Shown: positions 14,631 to 16,972 of the stretch, piece by piece
Layout: each line of letters begins with the position of its first letter
How positions within the stretch are numbered: position 1 is the first letter of the stretch
NCBI GenBank assembly: GCA_041583655.1
Contig: JBFHFJ010000042.1
Location: forward strand, 1-16,972
Direction: 5' to 3'
Length of the DNA stretch: 16,972 bases
Source: Haliea sp041583655
GTDB lineage: Bacteria; Pseudomonadota; Gammaproteobacteria; Pseudomonadales; Halieaceae
Notes under the pieces: generated by a model
Databases searched by the model: none
The model's input: the letters and a program-made list of their open reading frames with translations, nothing else
What the model was told of the DNA's origin: nothing
Program-made: the position numbers and the translations under genes

Positions 14631-16891
14631 CAGTTGTCACCCCTGAACAGGGACTGGAACCAGTCCCGAATAGTACCCGGAGTCACCCGGCCGGTGCAGT
14701 TACTGCGCTGGCGCGGCTCCGAACCGACAACGAATGGCATCAACTTCGCGTCCGGGCAGCCCTCACCGGTAAGGTACCCGGTACTGCCGTCGATCCAGTG
14801 TGGCTGCATGTCCTCCGGCATCCGGTAGGCCAGTGAGCGCTGGCTGGCGTTGGCCATAAAGTGCGCCCAGACCCTGAGAGCGCCGGTACTGCCGGTGAGG
14901 CCGGTACCGCCATTGTCATCGCGACCGATCCAGGTCACCGCCAGCAGGTCGCCGGAAAATCCCGCAAACCAGGAGTCACGGCCATCGTTCGTGGTCCCGG
15001 TCTTGCCGGCAGCCTGGAAACTGTCGTTGAGGTAGGCGTAGGCGCCGCGCCCGGTGCCCTCGCGCAGCACTTCACGCAGCGCGTAGTGCAGAAGGTGCAC
15101 CGCCTGCAGGCTTACCGTGCGGTCGTACTCAAGGGGATAGCGTCGCAGCGGCTTGCCGTCGGCATCGACAATATCCCTGATGCTGCGCAGGGGCATGCGG
15201 AACCCGCCCGCCGCAATACTTTGATACATGGCCGCCATGTCCATGGGCGAGTATTCGCCGGCGCCGAGGGTCAGCGCCGGCACTTCGGGAATCGGCCCTT
15301 CAACGCCGAGCCGGCGCAGCATGTCGACTACCTTGTCGATCCCTATATCCAGGCCCAGCCGGGCAGTGGCCAGGTTGTAGGAATTCGAAAGGGCCCGGTG
15401 CAGCAACACCTGCCCATGCGCCTGGCGATCGAAGTTGCGCGGCTCCCAGATTTCACCGCGGGGGCCAGGCACCTGCAGCGGTGTGTCCGCGAGCGGTGTA
15501 GCCAGGGTGTAGCGCCGGGGTTGTTCCAGAGCGGCCAGGTATACCGCCGGCTTCAGCAGGGAACCAGCAGGACGGCGGGCGTCCAGGGCACGGTTGAAAC
15601 CTGCGTAGCGGACCTGGCGCCCGCCCACCAGCGCCGCCACTTCGCCGCTGTCAAAGCGGGTGACCACGGAGGCCGTCTGCAGTTCACCCGAGGCATCGAG
15701 CTGCTTCAGGATGGTGGTACTGCTCTGCTCCATCTGCCGCTGTATAAGGGGATCGAAGCTGGTGAAAATGCTGAGGCCCCTGGTCGTCAGGTCCTCCTCC
15801 CGGTACTCCTGCCGCAGCTGGCGCCGCACCAGGTCAAGGAAGGCGGGAAAGGTATCGCGGATGCCGCGGCGATTGTTGAGGTCCAGCGGCATCCCCTTGG
15901 CGACCTCGGCCTGTTGGGCGGATACCAGCGCCTGGTCCACCATGATGTCCAGCACCAGGTTGCGGCGCTCGCGAGCCCTTTCGGGGTTGCGCAGGGGGTT
16001 GAACAGGGAGGGCCCTTTGACCATACCCACCAGTAGCGCCTGCTGGTGCAGCCCCAACTGCTCCAGTGGGCGGTCAAAGTAGTGCAGTGCGGCGAGGGCA
16101 AACCCGTGGATCGCCCGCGGCCCCTCCTGCCCCAGGTAGACCTCGTTGATATAGCTCTCGAGAATCTGCTCCTTGCTGAAGTGGAGTTCCAGCAGGACGG
16201 CCATCAGCAGCTCCGTCACTTTGCGAACGATGGTGCGCTCAGGGGTGAGATAGTAGTTTTTCACCAGCTGCTGGGTGATGGTGCTGCCCCCGGCGACCAC
16301 CTGACCGGAACGTACATTGCTCAACGCCGCCCGCACAATACCGGTGAGCGAGAACCCCCAGTGCCGGTAGAACCGCTGGTCCTCCACCGCGAGCAGGGTG
16401 GCAAGCAGGCTCTCTGGTACATCCTCCAGCCGGACCAGAATGCGGTCCTCACCGTGCTGGGGATAAATACCGCCGATCTGCACCGGTTCCAGCCGCATCA
16501 GGTCAATGGCGCCGCCGCTGCCAGTCAGGGACTGCAGGCGCTTGCCATCCACCGCCAACCGAACCCGCCGTGGCGGTTCCCGCTCGCCCGGAAAATCGAA
16601 ACCGCGGGTGTACAGCTCGAAACGATTACCCGCCCGGGCGACTTCGCCCGGGTTGCGCGGGGCACTGACCTTGCGGTAACCGAGAACCTCAAGCTCAAAG
16701 GCCAGGTCGTCCGCCGACAGGGTCGCGCCGGGAAACAGTTCCAGCGGTCGCGCATATACCTTGGCCGGAATCTCCCACATCTTGTCGGTGAACGTCGCAG
16801 TAATGCGAACGTCGAGATATACCAGGAACAGCACCCCGGCGACCGCCAGGGCGAGGAAGAGTTTGAGAAAAGGTCGACGGGTTCTGGCCAT
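14630..16891 (-). CDS. mrcB: Penicillin-binding protein 1b (bifunctional peptidoglycan synthase)
   Basis: Inner-membrane enzyme that polymerises glycan strands and cross-links them. The 753-residue product has a short basic cytoplasmic tail and one membrane segment (about 8-28). A UB2H-like domain covers roughly 50-135. The GT51 glycosyltransferase starts with AVEDQRFYRHWGFS (catalytic E170), then GGSTITQQLVKNYYL and the NEVYLGQ region. The transpeptidase motifs are SLLK (444-447), SYN (504-506) and KTGT (630-633). The C-terminal WIDGSTGYLTGEGCPDAKLMPF segment is typical of PBP1b. It lacks the long cytoplasmic extension of E. coli PBP1b. The ATG at 16891 has only a weak ribosome site (GCGAG). 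The upstream 81 bp reach the window edge; a TATTAT there could be a -10, but no good -35 is seen. The TPR lipoprotein gene follows in the same operon. Confidence 0.96.
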   Translation of the reverse strand: MARTRRPFLKLFLALAVAGVLFLVYLDVRITATFTDKMWEIPAKVYARPLELFPGATLSADDLAFELEVLGYRKVSAPRNPGEVARAGNRFELYTRGFDFPGEREPPRRVRLAVDGKRLQSLTGSGGAIDLMRLEPVQIGGIYPQHGEDRILVRLEDVPESLLATLLAVEDQRFYRHWGFSLTGIVRAALSNVRSGQVVAGGSTITQQLVKNYYLTPERTIVRKVTELLMAVLLELHFSKEQILESYINEVYLGQEGPRAIHGFALAALHYFDRPLEQLGLHQQALLVGMVKGPSLFNPLRNPERARERRNLVLDIMVDQALVSAQQAEVAKGMPLDLNNRRGIRDTFPAFLDLVRRQLRQEYREEDLTTRGLSIFTSFDPLIQRQMEQSSTTILKQLDASGELQTASVVTRFDSGEVAALVGGRQVRYAGFNRALDARRPAGSLLKPAVYLAALEQPRRYTLATPLADTPLQVPGPRGEIWEPRNFDRQAHGQVLLHRALSNSYNLATARLGLDIGIDKVVDMLRRLGVEGPIPEVPALTLGAGEYSPMDMAAMYQSIAAGGFRMPLRSIRDIVDADGKPLRRYPLEYDRTVSLQAVHLLHYALREVLREGTGRGAYAYLNDSFQAAGKTGTTNDGRDSWFAGFSGDLLAVTWIGRDDNGGTGLTGSTGALRVWAHFMANASQRSLAYRMPEDMQPHWIDGSTGYLTGEGCPDAKLMPFVVGSEPRQRSNCTGRVTPGTIRDWFQSLFRGDN

Positions 16892-16972
16892 GGTCTCGCA
16901 GTTTACATCACACCCGGTTGCAATGGGTGGGGGGGCAGCGATAATAGCGCGCTGGCCACTGGAGTACGAACA

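Noticed and set aside
14861..16036. 391-residue plus-strand frame opposite mrcB
   Set aside because: It is the antisense shadow of the PBP1b gene, which carries all catalytic motifs on the minus strand. No ribosome site or domain supports it.

Overview
The window is a dense, GC-rich chromosomal segment from a gammaproteobacterium. The gene content (ErpA, a bifunctional PBP1b with a TPR lipoprotein partner, Mg-type HemB, HemJ instead of HemG/HemY, a PEP-CTERM protein) and the order tyrS / M23 peptidase / anmK / erpA / argC beside an rRNA operon resemble the Pseudomonas arrangement. The PEP-CTERM gene points to a marine or aquatic relative such as the Halieaceae/Cellvibrionales group. That placement is inference from gene content, not from a search.

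Layout. (1) 1-454 holds no protein gene. On the minus strand it carries two tandem rRNA-type promoters and a leader with boxA-like and boxC-like elements, reading out of the left edge toward a 16S gene that lies outside the window. (2) tyrS (minus) is divergent from an M23 endopeptidase and anmK (plus), two genes of peptidoglycan remodelling and recycling. (3) A minus-strand run, argC, a DUF6776-like membrane protein, a bactofilin and erpA, meets anmK tail to tail with overlapping stops. erpA has its own sigma-70 promoter covered by a near-perfect IscR type 1 site. (4) A plus-strand heme block follows: hemJ, hemL, hemB, then a small secreted Cys-rich protein of unknown function. (5) A PEP-CTERM protein has a sigma-54-like promoter, a leader hairpin and a strong intrinsic terminator. 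(6) A NudL-like Nudix hydrolase is divergent from a ModF-like twin-ABC ATPase. (7) mrcB (PBP1b) is followed by a TPR lipoprotein that fits LpoP, the PBP1b activator known from Pseudomonas aeruginosa.

Two themes recur. One is cell-wall synthesis and remodelling (M23 peptidase, AnmK, bactofilin, PBP1b and LpoP-like lipoprotein). The other is iron/heme metabolism (IscR-controlled ErpA; HemJ, HemL, HemB). I see no rRNA or tRNA gene body, IS element, CRISPR array, phage gene or defence system. Most genes are conserved housekeeping genes. The interest lies in regulatory sites (IscR, sigma-54, tandem rrn promoters), a degenerate ATPase site in the ABC protein, and two poorly characterised genes (5366-6118 and 10123-10758).
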